Notes: generated by a model from the sequence alone, not told the origin. DNA of 64,000 nt from Asterella californica (GCA_036924285.1 JAYKYS010000005.1:3286001-3350000); one strand, 5' to 3'. Positions 10,641 to 22,375 are shown, counted from the first letter of the stretch. A program made the numbers and translations.

Positions 10641-12660
10641 TGAATTTGACCTCTCGTCGTTTCGTTTCTGGAAGGGAGATACATGCTCGAGTTGCACAAA
10701 AGGTAAAGGTCCCCAGCAATTTTAGCTTTTCTGTATATGAATCTTGGTCCCGTCCTGTCAAGTTCACACACACCTATCACATATGAAGCGTTGGTAAGCC
10801 TTTGCGCGTTGAATTGAGCCTCATCCCGGTGGGCTTAGATTGTGCCCATAAATTGCAGTGGGCTTATGAGGAACTGAAACTGGACTAGACTGAATCATTG
10901 AATGGAAATGTTTAGGGTTAGGGTTTAATCATTTGTCAGGGAACGTGAGTCGTGTACTGGAAAAGGTAAAACAAGGAACAATGTCCTCCATTGTTACTAA
11001 GTCCGTAGGGAATTTCTCCGAGGGTTTCTCCTCCTCCACGGGCGTTTGATTGTTCTTGCTTGCTTGTGACCCAATCAAATCTGGGTCTGAACTCCTTTAA
11101 GACAGACCTTGGTGAGAAGAGATTTTTGTTTCAGAACTGCTCTTCTCGTCGGTGTGAATATTACTTGCTGGTAGCTCCAAAAATGAGGGACTTGCCACCA
11201 AAGACGACCCAAGTTTGACGAGACTTATACCACTCACAGTACCGCGAGATCTGAAAAGATCTTTGAGACTTGAAAGTTCGATTCTTTACCTCCTTGAGAA
11301 GTGGAGAAGGTCGGATAACAGCTTAGCTGTTATCTTTCTATTTGTTATGACTTCTAGAAGGCGTACATGCAGACGAATCTTATTCCGTCTGCTCGATCCA
11401 GGACCTTATGCGATAAGGTTAGGTAGTTAAGCGTTTTGTTTTTCCAGATTTGATACCCATCGAAGACGACGATAATCGACAGTGTCGAACGTTCTCTGAC
11501 TGGTCTCTCTGTCTCCACGAAGAAATCTATTCTTTATCATGACTTTTGAGCTGTGAAGTGTACTAGGAACTGTCTTCTGTCGATTGACCATGGAGTATAA
11601 CTTCTTGGTTAAGTTGACACCCAACCATAAATTTAGATTCAACGAAGAGTTGATCGTTACGCCAGTTGATATGGTTGTCTATATATTTTGCAGGCAGTCT
11701 AGACGAGTTTTCGCTTCACAGTCCGTATTTCACATTAAGGCTTAGATTACGTTGATCACATTGATACGCTTGGTATGCCATCCTGTGTGATAGTTGGTTC
11801 CACCATCTCTTATGGAAGCTGCCCCCAATAAATCATTGTGGCGATTCTTACAAGAAGATTGTTACCGTGAAAGGGTTGCTTGGAAAACAAATTGAACCTT
11901 GTGGAAAACGCCGAGTAGCATTGAATAGGACAAAAAGTCCCCAGGGGGTGAAAAACTCGAGAAGATCTGTAGCCAGCCGTCACTGGGGTTGCATCAAACT
12001 GATTGAAGTACTTCCATAGCTAGATAAGGTGTACTGGTCGAGTACCAGGGCACCTTCCTTTCTCGTCCTTCACACAGAACATCTCAAGACACCAATACAG
12101 TTACAGAACATCTCAAGACAGTTTTTGTGTCAGAAAACTTGTGAATTCATCATTGTCCTGAGAAAGAGGAAGCGGCGTCAGCACTCACATATTTTCATGC
12201 GAGTTTCTCTTCCTTGGTGCACTTGGAAGATCAACGACCGTGCCCTACCTTCAGGCCAGTACGCTAGGAGCAAAAACTCAAAATAGAAAGCTTAACGACT
12301 GTGCCCTATCTGCAATCTTTCGACCGCTAAACTTGTTCTCAGGCTTGCCCCGGAAAACTAAAATTGTTTCTCCGCACCTTTGCGAGTGTATTCCTTGATC
12401 AGCCGAATACTGGCCGTGGATCATAGCTTCAACTCATCGTACAGGAGAGGCGGAAGCAGATTCATCGGCTCGTCACGGCAGCTTTGCTCGTTGCAGTTCG
12501 GATTAGTCACTAAAGTTACAACGGAGATGTGTCCCAGAAGAAGCCTGAAGAAATCAAAGAGTTCCAGAATGATTGTTTGAACAGTAGCCTATTTACACAG
12601 GTACATGGAGCCTTATGCGGTCTTACCATACCGACGATATCTCTAAATCATTGATACTCC
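10641..12660. other. Spacer between helicase-like gene and P450 copy 1
   Basis: No supportable gene. Small features: a 21-base palindrome at 11314-11334 (GATAACAGCT on each side of one T), a 16-base repeat CAGAACATCTCAAGAC at 12075 and 12104, and a diverged repeat AACGACCGTGCCCTACCT at about 12231 and 12293. Open frames of 65-148 codons lack recognisable motifs. The minus-strand frame at 10334-10780 is antisense to the helicase-like gene. Confidence 0.4.
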
Positions 12661-12675
12661 TGTGTGGGCGATGCT

Positions 12676-14115
12676 CTACACTGATCGGGTTCGCGCACAT
12701 AAAACACTTCCGGGCCCACTGTCAACTATCCGCCATTCAAACGCCTGAACCATGCGCGCAACAGTGACACTCACTAGGAGAGTAGCGATCTGAAAACCTG
12801 GACAAACTCTCCTCCCTGCACTGAAAGGCAAGAAGCTGAAGTCTCGTGTCCCCAGCACGTCCAGATCGTTCTCCAGAAACCGCTCCGGTCTGAAAGCCAA
12901 GGGGTCAGACCAACGAGTCGGGTCGTGATGAAGAGCTTCCAAGCCAAAGACTATAATTGCGTCAGTCGGGATTTCGTAGCCCCCAAGTTCCCGCCGTTCG
13001 GAAGTTGCGTGAGGAAGGGTTACTCGTGCAACAGGGTACCTCCTGAAGGTTTCCCTGACTACGGCTGATACGTAGGGAAGGTCAGGAAGATCCGACTCAT
13101 CCACGGGTCTGTTCCCCACCGTCGCTTCTATCTCTCGAAACAATTTCGTCTGAACTTCTGGATGTCCACTCAATGCAGCTACAGCCTTCTCTACTGAAGC
13201 GGTGGTGGTCTGGGTCGAACCGTTCAAGAATTCACAACAAAGACCCACGATGACTGACCTGTTCACGACTGGAAACTGCTCGTCCAACTGAAACAGAGTT
13301 TCGCAGTAATTACCACCCATGACGCTGTTATCACCTTGAGTTCGGAGTCTGTCTATGATCGGCCCCAACAACTCTTCGCATCTTTTGTGGTTCGCCTCCA
13401 AAAGCTGACGAGATTTTCTCTCGAAAATTCTATAAACACTGATGTGGTCTCCCAGATAGAAACGCAACGCAATCTGAATTCTCAGCGTCACGACGCGGGT
13501 TATCTCCTGCACCAAATCATCTTCCAGCTCCACACCCAAGACCAGGACCAGCGCGTACTTCATGAGGCGATAGCGCACGATGGAACTCACGTTCACTTCA
13601 GCCACACCGTCATCCGAATTTGCTTTTGATTTAACAGCGCTGATTATATCTCCATAGGCGGCATCCCGGAGTTGTTTATAAGCTCTGAGTTTTGCGGGAC
13701 CGAGCATATGAGTCATGACATTCTTCCGAAGGGCGGACGTCCACGGACCTTCGGAGGTGTTCAGTGTACGAAAGCCGGTGCTGATATGCTGCTGAGACGC
13801 GAGTTTGATCCTATTGGCAAAAAATAAACCTTGTTTCACCAGAGCATCGTGTGTAAGAGTCGGATCAGTGACGAAGATTACAGGTCTTTTCCCGATCCAG
13901 AGCGTGGCAATCTTCCCGTACTTTGCTTGCAATTCCCTCGCTACCGCCGCCTGGTCCGGTCCCACGCTCCTCATCTGAAGAAAGCTCCCGACTATGGGCC
14001 ATGGTGCAGGCCCTGGAGGAAGTCTTTTGCTGCGCGACCACGAGAAGTACCACCAGTCAAATACAAGCGATGCAGCGACAATCGCCAGTGTCGTGAATGC
14101 TAGCAACAGACTCAT
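12676..14115 (-). CDS. Cytochrome P450, plant A-type, copy 1 (CYP77/CYP89-like)
   Basis: A 479-residue intronless monooxygenase, expected on the cytosolic face of the endoplasmic reticulum and dependent on P450 reductase. It has an N-terminal membrane anchor (4-28), a proline-rich hinge RLPPGPAPWPIVGS (31-44), C-helix WTSALR (125-130), K-helix ETFR (355-358), FRPERF (408-413) and the complete heme loop FSAGRRVCPG (431-440) with Cys438 as the iron ligand. The I-helix is unusual: NGSTQTT (298-304), where most P450s have A/G-G-x-D/E-T, so the acidic residue is Gln302. The tail is short after the heme loop and the last substrate-recognition strand is hard to place. Overall similarity is to the CYP77/CYP89 group; this and the unknown substrate are judged by eye. 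It is about 85-90 percent identical to copy 2 at 30949-32412. The first Met precedes the anchor directly. Confidence 0.9.
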   Translation of the reverse strand: MSLLLAFTTLAIVAASLVFDWWYFSWSRSKRLPPGPAPWPIVGSFLQMRSVGPDQAAVARELQAKYGKIATLWIGKRPVIFVTDPTLTHDALVKQGLFFANRIKLASQQHISTGFRTLNTSEGPWTSALRKNVMTHMLGPAKLRAYKQLRDAAYGDIISAVKSKANSDDGVAEVNVSSIVRYRLMKYALVLVLGVELEDDLVQEITRVVTLRIQIALRFYLGDHISVYRIFERKSRQLLEANHKRCEELLGPIIDRLRTQGDNSVMGGNYCETLFQLDEQFPVVNRSVIVGLCCEFLNGSTQTTTASVEKAVAALSGHPEVQTKLFREIEATVGNRPVDESDLPDLPYVSAVVRETFRRYPVARVTLPHATSERRELGGYEIPTDAIIVFGLEALHHDPTRWSDPLAFRPERFLENDLDVLGTRDFSFLPFSAGRRVCPGFQIATLLVSVTVARMVQAFEWRIVDSGPGSVLCARTRSV

Positions 14116-15285
14116 AGTACGTATATCTCGATTCTTAGACTACGAGAAGTCTGAACGTTTGGGTTCGAGTCGCTTAAAGGTGCGAACACTTTTAACAAAC
14201 GCAATCTGAACGAACGAAATTCACTATGCACATTGGAAACCTTGTCCCTAATGATAGGGAAATGTCAGGGAGTCCCCCCTTTTCGTTTCCAGTTATAATG
14301 AATCCCGTCAAAGTACGTCTGCTTTTGGGGTCTCATGATCACATCCCACTGAATCCATTTCGTCCGTTCATTTCTAGATCTCTTCTAGAACGATAATGCT
14401 AACCTAAAGTTTCGGTTTCATTACACGAGTATTGCTTTCTGCAGAAAATGCACTTCACTCTTAAACTCTAACGAGGAAATGACACTCGAGAACGTACTGT
14501 TGCTGCTTTACTGCATAGTACATGAAAAACAACGTACATCAGCAGCTGCTTTATTGATGGATGCTCGACTCTCCGTGCACTGAAGAACACAGTCTATTCA
14601 CTGAGAACTAACAAGTGGAGATACAGCTGCGTAGCCGCACATGTACATGGTATGTGATCGAGAACCTGATCATATAATCATTATCCTTGAATACTGCTTA
14701 TTCTCTGACCAGATTTAGCACTCATAGAGAGAAAAAGTTGTACATTACCATGTTTCGTTGTGAGAAAATGTGAATCACAACACTTTCTGCGCGTGGATGG
14801 TAGAGTACACGGTCCATCTTCCGGGAACCTGCTTCAGCTCCTTCCGGCTCTGGGAACTGACAGTTGTACAGGATTTGGAACCACCGCTTGGAGAGAATTC
14901 GGTTCTTTGCCATATCCACCTACCGGTAACCTTTTTCTCTTGATTGGCGGATTAGAAACTAACGATTTTTGCTATGCGGTAGCATAGCTATACCTATACC
15001 CACGGTACGTTTAGTCCAAAACAGTAAGATCACTCCAAAGGTTTAGTCCAAAGCCGTCAAGGCCACTCCAAAACGTAAGTTCACTCTAACTGGAAATTTG
15101 TACACCGTATTGCCTATTCGTGAAATCCCAAATCCGAATATTTGACGCTAGCGGGCTCCGCGTTGTAAGTTCTCTTTCTCCTCGAACATTACTCTACTAG
15201 TACTGACGTGTTTTCAACGAGATTTTGCATCAAGCAGGTGGTATGCATGCGATCCCATGCAAACGTGAACACACACATTTTGCTT
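14116..15285. promoter_or_regulatory. 5' flank of P450 copy 1
   Basis: Upstream (right) of the minus-strand gene, blocks at 14116-14260, 14380-14580 and 14755-14900 align with the 5' flank of P450 copy 2 at 32413-33200. The duplication therefore included the promoter. Read in gene direction, CATTATAACTGG near 14290-14300 is one possible TATA element. I cannot place the transcription start. The plus-strand frame at 14760-14987 has no motif. Confidence 0.45.
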
Positions 15286-15290
15286 CTTGC
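15286..15290. repeat. Copia target-site duplication, left
   Basis: CTTGC immediately before the 5' LTR, repeated at 20165-20169 after the 3' LTR. Five bp is the usual size for Ty1/copia integrase. Confidence 0.8.
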
Positions 15291-15627
15291 TGTTAAAGAT
15301 TTAGCAAACCATTCTTCACAGAGAAAATCTAGGATCAAGAATAGATAATCACGAGTAGCGCACATGATATCTACCAAGCCTGCGTCCAGGCACGCACATG
15401 GAGGCCAATCAGGACGCACACTGAAGATCTGGATAAGGTTGCCTTTAATTTACACCTGAACGTAGTCCGACTATGTATTTAACCTCAACTTTCGATGAGC
15501 CTTTCGCACTCTGGTAAACATCCGTTAATTTACACCTGAACGTAGTCCGACTATGTATTTAACCTCATCTTTCGATGAGTCTTTCGCACTCTGGTAAACA
15601 TCCATTCATGATCCGATATCTTGCACA
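15291..15627 (+). repeat. Copia 5' LTR with internal 80-bp tandem duplication
   Basis: It starts TGTTAAAGAT and ends TTGCACA, giving TG...CA termini. An 80-bp unit at 15445-15524 is repeated at 15525-15604; the 3' LTR has only one. The duplicated unit contains a TATTTAA stretch and so probably duplicates the core promoter. Confidence 0.85.
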
Positions 15628-15640
15628 TGGTATTAGAGCG
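15628..15640 (+). other. Primer-binding site (initiator tRNA-Met type)
   Basis: TGGTATTAGAGC starts directly after the LTR and matches the usual copia TGGTATCAGAGC with one C-to-T change. Confidence 0.8.
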
Positions 15641-15797
15641 AGAGTCCAAGGCTGCAACACTCTAGTGAGATAGCATTTCAAGAGTCTGAAGAAAGGATTC
15701 CATCATCGCGAATCCAAACCTGTTAGAGTAGCAGACAGTTCACAGCAGCTTCCGCATACAGAAGGCCCACTGTGGAAAAGGGCATTCACGACACAAA

Positions 15798-16560
15798 ATG
15801 TCTGGCAGCGAATTCAGACTATCACCTCCCGTATTCGTTGGTGATGGGTTTGGAATTTGGAAGAAGAAGTTGATCCTTATTCTCAAGGGAGAAGGTCGGT
15901 ACGGCGTTACATCCAGAATCGAAAAGAAACCAGATATCACCAAATGCAGTCCTAAGGAGCTGGAGATCTGGCAGATCAAAGATGACAAAGCTTCTTACAT
16001 CATAGGCTTGAGCTTGAAGGAGGAGATCCTACTCGAGGCAGATTGCTCATCTAGCTCTATCTTTGGGATGGTCTGGTAGCAAGATATGAAAAGAAATCAG
16101 AGGTGGAGATTCTTCATCTTCATCATCAACTCGAAAAACTTAAGCTTTCTGACGAGGAAATCTCAGAGAGCACATCCAGCGCATGAAGGACATCTACAAC
16201 CAGCTTTCCGCTGCAGGAGATGTGTGCAAAGTCAGCATTGAGCACAGAAACTGAAGTTATATCAGTCCTTGCCACCCACATGGCACGCATTCAAAAGCAC
16301 CCTCATGGCAACCAAGTCACTTACGTGAGAAGAGGTTGTCACCGCACTACTCGAGGAACAAACCATGAGGATCGACTCAGAGATCGACCAGGAGGGGAAC
16401 TTGGCACTATACTCAAGCTCTCAGAACGACAGAAGGAAGAATGTCTCTGGCCCATCCAAAACCTTTCGAAGAAAAAGGTCTTGCCACTACTGCAAGACTG
16501 ATGGCCATCACGAGTTTGAATGCCGGAGAAAGCTTGCTGACCTTGTCCTCGAGAAGGAAA
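15798..16560 (+). pseudogene. Copia Gag, frameshifted
   Basis: The Gag frame opens with MSGSEFRLSPPVFVGDGF and the conserved pattern F..WKKK..LILKG, and is open to 16079. Similarity continues in other frames, so at least two frameshifts separate it from the nucleocapsid part. The zinc knuckle CHYCKTDGHHEFEC (C-x2-C-x4-H-x4-C) lies at 16482-16523 in the frame 16365-16907. The protein would coat the element RNA in cytoplasmic particles. Confidence 0.8.
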
Positions 16561-16907
16561 AATGGAGTAGAACCAACGTCAACCTGACCACCGACACATC
16601 CGAAGCAGAACCAATGGAACACCCTGTTAAAGCCAAGATGTTCACAGTCCTAGAAATGACTACACAGGAGCAGATCAGCGCGACCACATCGCGCGACAAC
16701 AGAAGAACAATCCTGGACTCCGGAGCCACTCAACACATGATATTCCACGATGATTGGCTCAGTTCTTACAAATTGTGCCCAAATTCAAGATCAGTGCAGC
16801 TTGGGGATGACACCGAACAAGAGATTCTTGGCAGCGGCACAATTGAGATTCCAGTCGCAATCGGTAAGATGAGGAACTCCACGATGTACTGCATGTTTCA
16901 CGTCTGA
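16561..16907 (+). pseudogene. Copia protease region
   Basis: ILDSGATQHM near 16709-16738 is the aspartic-protease active-site motif (DSGA) of copia elements. It continues in frame from the zinc knuckle and the frame closes at 16907, before integrase, so a further frameshift is needed to reach the next domain. Confidence 0.75.
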
Positions 16908-17075
16908 AAAAGATCTCCTCTTAGTAGCATGCATCACCGACTTAGGAGCTACAGTGGAATTCAATTCCAAAGGATTCACCGTGAAAGAACAAGGAACTGA
17001 CCGGATCCTTACTCGTGGGAGGAGAGAAGGACATCCTATTTCCTTGATAATACAGATGCTGCCAACAGTTCATTC

Positions 17076-18003
17076 TTGACCACGACCGATGACAGCTCAC
17101 TAGATAGGTGGCACAAACGCTTTGTTCATGTCAATTATGATACACTACGTGACATGTCTAAAAGGAAGATAGTTGTCGGTTTAAAAATAGAAAATAGTCG
17201 TATCATGAAGATCTGTGAAGCTTGCTTACTTGGAAAGCAGCAAAGAAAATCTTTCACCGACATTAGCACGAGAGCAAGGGAGATACTCGAACTCATTCAC
17301 ACCGATCTCTGCGGACCAATGCAAGTCTCGTCTATAGGCGGCTCAAGGTACTTCCTCATAATTCGTGGATGATTTCAGTCGGCGCACTGTTGTCTATTTT
17401 CTACATTCCAAGAGTGAAACGTTTGGTTGCTTTAGGGACTTCAAATCCATGGCCGAAAAACAAAGTGGAAAGCAGATCAAAAGACTTCGTTCAGACAACG
17501 GGGGAGAATACACCAGCAAGGCTTTCAACAGGTTTTGTCGACGTGAAGGAATAGAACGACAATTCACTTTGCCTTACAGCCTACAACAAAACGGTGTGTC
17601 CGAGAGAAAGAACAGGAGCATCATCAACGCCGCTAGGGTCATACTAGCACAAGCAGGACTGCCAAAGAGGTTCTGGGCAGAGGCAGTCGCAACCTCCATG
17701 TACGTTCAAAACCGCACATCCACCACCGCCGTAGAGAGAATAACGTCTGAAGAGGTCTGGACGGGACTACGGCCGAATGTGTCACACTTGAGAGCGTTTG
17801 GATACACAATGTATACCACATCCCTGCAGAAAAGGTCAAGAAACTTGACAACAAAAGTTTCAAGACCTTCTTCGTGGACTACGCACTCGAGGCAAAGGAC
17901 TACAAGCTTTGGGACCCTACCACCAACAAATTCGTGCTCAGCAGGGATGTCACCTTCAATGAGGCAGAATTTTACTCCACAGTCGATGACAGTGAGTTTC
18001 TAA
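17076..18003 (+). pseudogene. Copia integrase, frameshifted
   Basis: The zinc-binding head reads WHKRFVHVNYDTL...CEACLLGKQQRKSF. The catalytic triad is Asp in HTDLCGPM (near 17306), Asp in LRSDNGGEY (near 17492) and Glu in NGVSERKNRS (near 17601). A frameshift at about 17365 separates the first Asp from the other two, and another near 17820-17870 separates the core from the C-terminal part, which continues as FVDYALEAKDYKLWDP. The domain order identifies the family securely; the enzyme cannot be made as one chain. Confidence 0.85.
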
Positions 18004-18202
18004 CTCAGGCCTCTGATCAAAACCCAAGTTTTTACCCACTTGCTGATGATCTCCCATCAGAAGCAGGCACCACAGATGAAGAACCATCAGAGTCCACGAT
18101 GGAAAGACACATATCAACTCATGAGGATAGTCTTTATCCTTTAGAGGATAGAAGTGACACGTCTTCGACCACCGGCATCACACGGCAGATCATTGACACC
18201 AC

Positions 18203-19102
18203 ATGTCCCGTTGTTCAAACAGAAGAACTTTGCCTGCTCGAGTTCGGAAACCGAGCATGAAGATCCTGCAAAACGCTCAAATGAATCTCACCGGAATGAT
18301 GGAAGAAGGGGAGGAAAGCAAAGTCGCCAACTTGAGCATCACCCCGGAGAACTACGATGAGGCCGTTAGCAGCACCGACGCTCATCATTGGGAGATGGCG
18401 ATGCACGAAGAATACGATTCTCTGATAAAAAGTCGCACCTGGAACTTGGTGCAACTCCCGATCGGAAGAAAAGCGGTGGGATGCCGCTGGACGTACAAGA
18501 TCAAGTATGACGAGGAAGGCAAACTACAGAGGTACAAAGCACGCCTTGTAGCTAAGGGGTATTCACAAGTCCAAGGGCTGGACTACTTGGAGACCTTTTC
18601 ACCAGTCGTCAAACTCACAAGTGTACGAGCCATTCTGGTCTTAGCCGCTCACTATGATTAGGAACTTCATCACATTGATGTATGCACTGCTTTCCTGAAC
18701 GGAGACTTGCAAGAAGAAGTGTACATGTCTCAATCAGAAGGATTTCAGCAAAACAGAAATCTGATCTGCAGATTACGTAAGTCAATCTATGGCCTAAAGC
18801 AAGCATCGCACGTTTGGTACAAGGAGATGGATGGATTTCTGAGGAAAGAAGAATTCAACCCACTTGGATCAGACGACAACGTCTATTGTCGCAGAGTAGA
18901 CGAGACAATCATACTACTTGCGCTGTACGTTGATGATTTGATTATAGCTTCCTCATGTCTCAATCATCTAGGAGCAGTGAAAGGCAGATTGGCAGCACGG
19001 TTTGAAATGAAGGACTGTGGAGAGCTCGCATTTTTTCTCGGTTGGCTCATCACGAGAAACAGATCGACAAGAAACTCCACATCAGCCAAGGTGCCTACGT
19101 AA
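18203..19102 (+). pseudogene. Copia reverse transcriptase with in-frame stop
   Basis: It opens with [21 protein letters not shown] and contains [19 protein letters not shown], then YGLKQASHVWYKEMD and the catalytic ALYVDDLIIAS (YVDD at 18925-18936). An in-frame TAG at 18659-18661 falls between the fingers and palm parts (LAAHYD, stop, ELHHIDVCTAFLNGDL). A frameshift near 19040 separates it from the connection region. Confidence 0.88.
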
Positions 19103-19120
19103 AATATATCTTGCACACAT

Positions 19121-19888
19121 ATGGATTGGAGAACTCCAACAGCGTTGCAACTCTCATGGAACCACGTACTCAGATCCGATGATCATCCTGAAGAGACTCA
19201 TGAGGAATTTCGCTTCAACAGTCTAATCGGTAGTCTCATGTACATCATGATATGTTCTCGTCCCGACATTATCTTTCCGGTCATCAGGTTAAATCAATTT
19301 CTCTCAAAACCGAATGTCTCCCATTGGACTCAAGCTAAACGCATCCTCCGATACTTGAAAGGCACCCACGACTTTGGAATACTCTACCACGGAAACACCC
19401 AGAGTCTAGAAATACAAGTATTCACGGATGCGGATTGGACAGGTGACGAGGAAACAAGACGATCCACCTCTAGTTTCTATTTTTCTATCTGCGGGGGAGC
19501 CATAAGCTGGCTCAGTAAGAAACAAAAAGTTGTGGCGCTGTCTTCCACTGAGACGGAGTACATCGCAGCATCAACAGCAGCACGGGAGATAATGTGGATT
19601 AGTAATTTACTCTCTGATGTCGGGGAGAACATGGACGGTCCAACTGTGCTGAAGTGCGACAACCAAAGCACAATATCTCTCTGTAAAAATCCAGTCTTAC
19701 ATTCTCGTAGCAAGCACATAAGGATCCAATATCATTTTGTGAGAGACATGTTTGAATCTGGTACGCTAACGTTAGAATATATCCCCAGCATATCAATGAT
19801 AGCAGACACATTTACGAAAGCTTTGTCTCGAGAGAGATTCCTCTCATATCGAACTCAGCTTGGTGTGATAAGTAGAAAACCGGTTTGA
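19121..19888 (+). pseudogene. Copia RNase H and C-terminus
   Basis: The frame contains GSLMYIMICSRPDI, the RNase H signatures FTDADWTGDEETRRSTSS, GGAISWLSKKQKVVALSSTETEY and KCDNQSTISL, and the terminal IADTFTKALSRERF. It is intact in itself but out of frame with the reverse transcriptase before it. It stops just ahead of the polypurine tract. Confidence 0.88.
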
Positions 19889-19895
19889 GGGGGAA
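19884..19895 (+). other. Copia polypurine tract
   Basis: TTTGAGGGGGAA directly precedes the 3' LTR, where plus-strand DNA synthesis is primed. It overlaps the stop codon of the polyprotein. Confidence 0.75.
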
Positions 19896-20164
19896 TATTA
19901 AAGATTTAGCAAACCATTCTTCACATAGAAAATCTAGGATCAAGAATAGAGTAATCACGAGTAGCACACATGATATCTACCAAGTTCAGATCTCCAGGCA
20001 CACGGACGCAGGCTCGCACATGGAGGCCAGTCAAGATGCGCACTGAAGATCTGGATAAGGTGGCCCTTAATTTACACATGAACGTAGTACGACTATGTAT
20101 TTAACCTCATCTTTCAATCAGCCTTTCGTACTCTGGTACACATCCGTTCATGATCCATTGCACA
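19896..20164 (+). repeat. Copia 3' LTR
   Basis: It aligns with the 5' LTR but has one 80-bp unit instead of two and a longer middle segment. The first dinucleotide is TA instead of TG; the end is CA. Confidence 0.85.
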
Positions 20165-20169
20165 CTTGC
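20165..20169. repeat. Copia target-site duplication, right
   Basis: CTTGC, identical to 15286-15290. Confidence 0.8.
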
Positions 20170-21540
20170 TTGGTTCACGTCTTCTAATCCTCCTCCGAGA
20201 GTCTTGCCAGCATTCAAAGGATTAAGCTAATTAATTCATCAGTTATTTAAGCTTTTCATTCGCACTATCATTGTCCGGTGAATGGAGAATACTCTGAGAA
20301 AAAAACCTTCTTGTATTCATTTCAGATGAAAGTTTGAAAAAGGACCACCTCTGCATATATTTTTATATATGACTTCCTTGCATTATCACCTCAATTTATC
20401 ATCTAAGAAGGGATAGGGGACGAATTAAATCTTAAACAGAACTTGTTTTTGGACAGGACATGAAATCTTTCTTATGATCGTTGGGGGCTTATAAGTTTTT
20501 TCCAGAAGTTCCGGCATGCAATATGTATCAAACATTTATTTTTAAGTTATATTATATTATATTTTTATTTAATATTTACAAAATTACAACTAAGATCTCA
20601 TAAAAATATGTTAATCTGATAGTGATTAATAGGTCCAGAAGTTCGGTAAGACCTCACTGCTTGGTCTAATTATACTATTAGATTTTGCTTCTCTCTCTAC
20701 ACTTTTCTTTCTTTTCTCTTGGGACAAAAGTTCATATAGCATGCATATTCACCTCTTTCATCTTCGGATGAAAAAAAAGAATATGCAAAAACATAAATTA
20801 TATAGAAAGAGTTAGATAATAAATCAATGTATATAATAAATATATATATATTTGCTTGCAAGAGGGCACACTTGTACTTTCAGAACCGAGGCTGTGTGCT
20901 CTCGCAGTATGGGTTAAGTCTAGATTTCTCGAATCATTTTTTTCTATTAACAGTTAATGCTTAATGAAATTTTAAGTTTTAGTTTGGTTTATTCAAAATT
21001 TTTATAATTTATCTAGGAGACTTTTTTAATTTATGATCCAATTGTAGAACTTAGTCTCGTTACAACCAATCTCCATCTAGAATTTTCTCCCTAGTTCTTT
21101 GTTTGTCTTCTTATTTCCCTCTTGCCTAAAGTTCAGGTTGCATGCATATTCTCTTGGGATGAAAGTTTATTTTGTGCTTGTTTAGGAAAACATTAAAACA
21201 GTATCAAGTGAGTTGATGTTCATTATCTTACTTAACAACTGGATGGAGAACAAGCAGATTGTAATTTTTAGTACATATGCTAAGCATAATTTTTGAAACA
21301 AATCTTCTACGTGTGATGATTCTCGTGGAATGATTTTCTATGTAAGCACTTTGTAGGAAGTTTGGTAGAGGATCTTCATTTCCAGCAAAGTAAGCTTCTT
21401 GTTGTGATAGCACCTTCAAATGAATCCTTGCCAATCAAAAAGAGGTTATCAAATGAGTGTCACCCAGAGTTAATATATGAAATCAAGCATCGATTGAATT
21501 GCAAAAACTCATCTTGGACTATGATCATAGTGGGCTAGTC
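20170..21540. other. AT-rich spacer
   Basis: No gene recognised. A motif GCATGCATATTC with nearby AAAGTTCA/AAAGTTCAGG recurs near 20740 and 21140, so decayed repeat material is likely. The minus-strand frame at 21228-21434 has no motif. Confidence 0.4.
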
Positions 21541-21562
21541 CTTAAACCACCCCTCCCTCTAC

Positions 21563-21590
21563 TTTAGAGGTGGGGGCCCTCACCTCTAAG
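21563..21590. repeat. Short inverted repeat
   Basis: CTTTAGAGGTG and CACCTCTAAG flank a GGGGGCCCT core. It could be part of a transposon end ahead of the transposase at 22.5 kb, but I found no matching copy at the other side. Confidence 0.35.
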
Positions 21591-21970
21591 TATTCTTAGT
21601 TATGACTACTCAGGGTTAAGAAAGGAGAGGGCCCCGCAGCGAAATGTGCTCTGTTGGCACGTTTTCATTCGTCGTCGTCTGATTTTCATCTAAGGCTCAA
21701 AATGAGCATCTCTTTGAGATCTTCATTTTGAGCCATTGATGAGCCAATATGGACATCTGACGGCTGAGAAATGGTCAAAAAACCTTTGCTGCAATCTGAG
21801 CCAATCATTTCAAAATTTGAATCTTTGAGGTGACCCTATTGAGCATATTTTGTTACAGAGACCTGATTGCTAGATAGAAGAACATGGTCTGAAAAGTCTT
21901 GCCTGAAACAGACACCTGAAGTATGGAGACTTCTCAACTATAGATGTATCTCACCTGCTGGAATTTTGTC

Positions 21971-22260
21971 GCCTGCCGGAAAAATTTTTCAGGCACCTTG
22001 TAAAATTCGAATTTTTCAGAGGAGGAAGTCCTTCCTCCTCAATTCGTGTGTGTGAGGAGGAAGGACTCCCTCCTTCCTCCTTTCCCTCTCCATGGAAAGG
22101 GGTATACCTCCTCCTTTCCTCATTTTCCTTCTCTCTCTCTTTTTTCTTCTTCTCCTCTCCTCTTCCTTCTCTTCTCTTCTTCTATATTTTTTCCATTAGT
22201 CTTCTTTTTCCTTAGTTTGTTCTCACTTTCAATTATTTTTAGTTTTCTTACATCTTAGTT
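21971..22260. other. Hairpins and long pyrimidine tract
   Basis: GCCTGCCGGAAAAATTTTTC with AGGC is a near-palindrome at 21971-21994. AGGAGGAAG with CTTCCTCCT forms another at 22020-22039. From about 22060 to 22220 the plus strand is almost pure pyrimidine. The hydrophobic frame across it (22046-22258) is a composition effect. Confidence 0.45.
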
Positions 22261-22375
22261 ATGGTCTTGTTTGAATTTTTCTGTGTGTTTTTTGGTTGTT
22301 GATTCTTTTTATTTATCTTATATTTTTTACTTTTTTGTTGGTCTACACTAGTTATTTTATATCTGTTGTAAACTC

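Larger units (their letters stand above)
15291..20164 (+). mobile_element. Ty1/copia LTR retrotransposon, complete but inactive
   Basis: The element is 4.87 kb and ordered LTR, primer-binding site, Gag, protease, integrase, reverse transcriptase, RNase H, polypurine tract, LTR. Integrase before reverse transcriptase is the copia arrangement. CTTGC flanks both ends. By eye the LTRs differ at about 15-20 positions outside indels, so the insertion is not recent. The polyprotein is interrupted by several frameshifts and an in-frame stop. It lies in the upstream region of P450 copy 1. Confidence 0.92.

Noticed and set aside
22046..22258. Ser/Phe/Leu-rich open frame
   Set aside because: It is the translation of a long pyrimidine tract.
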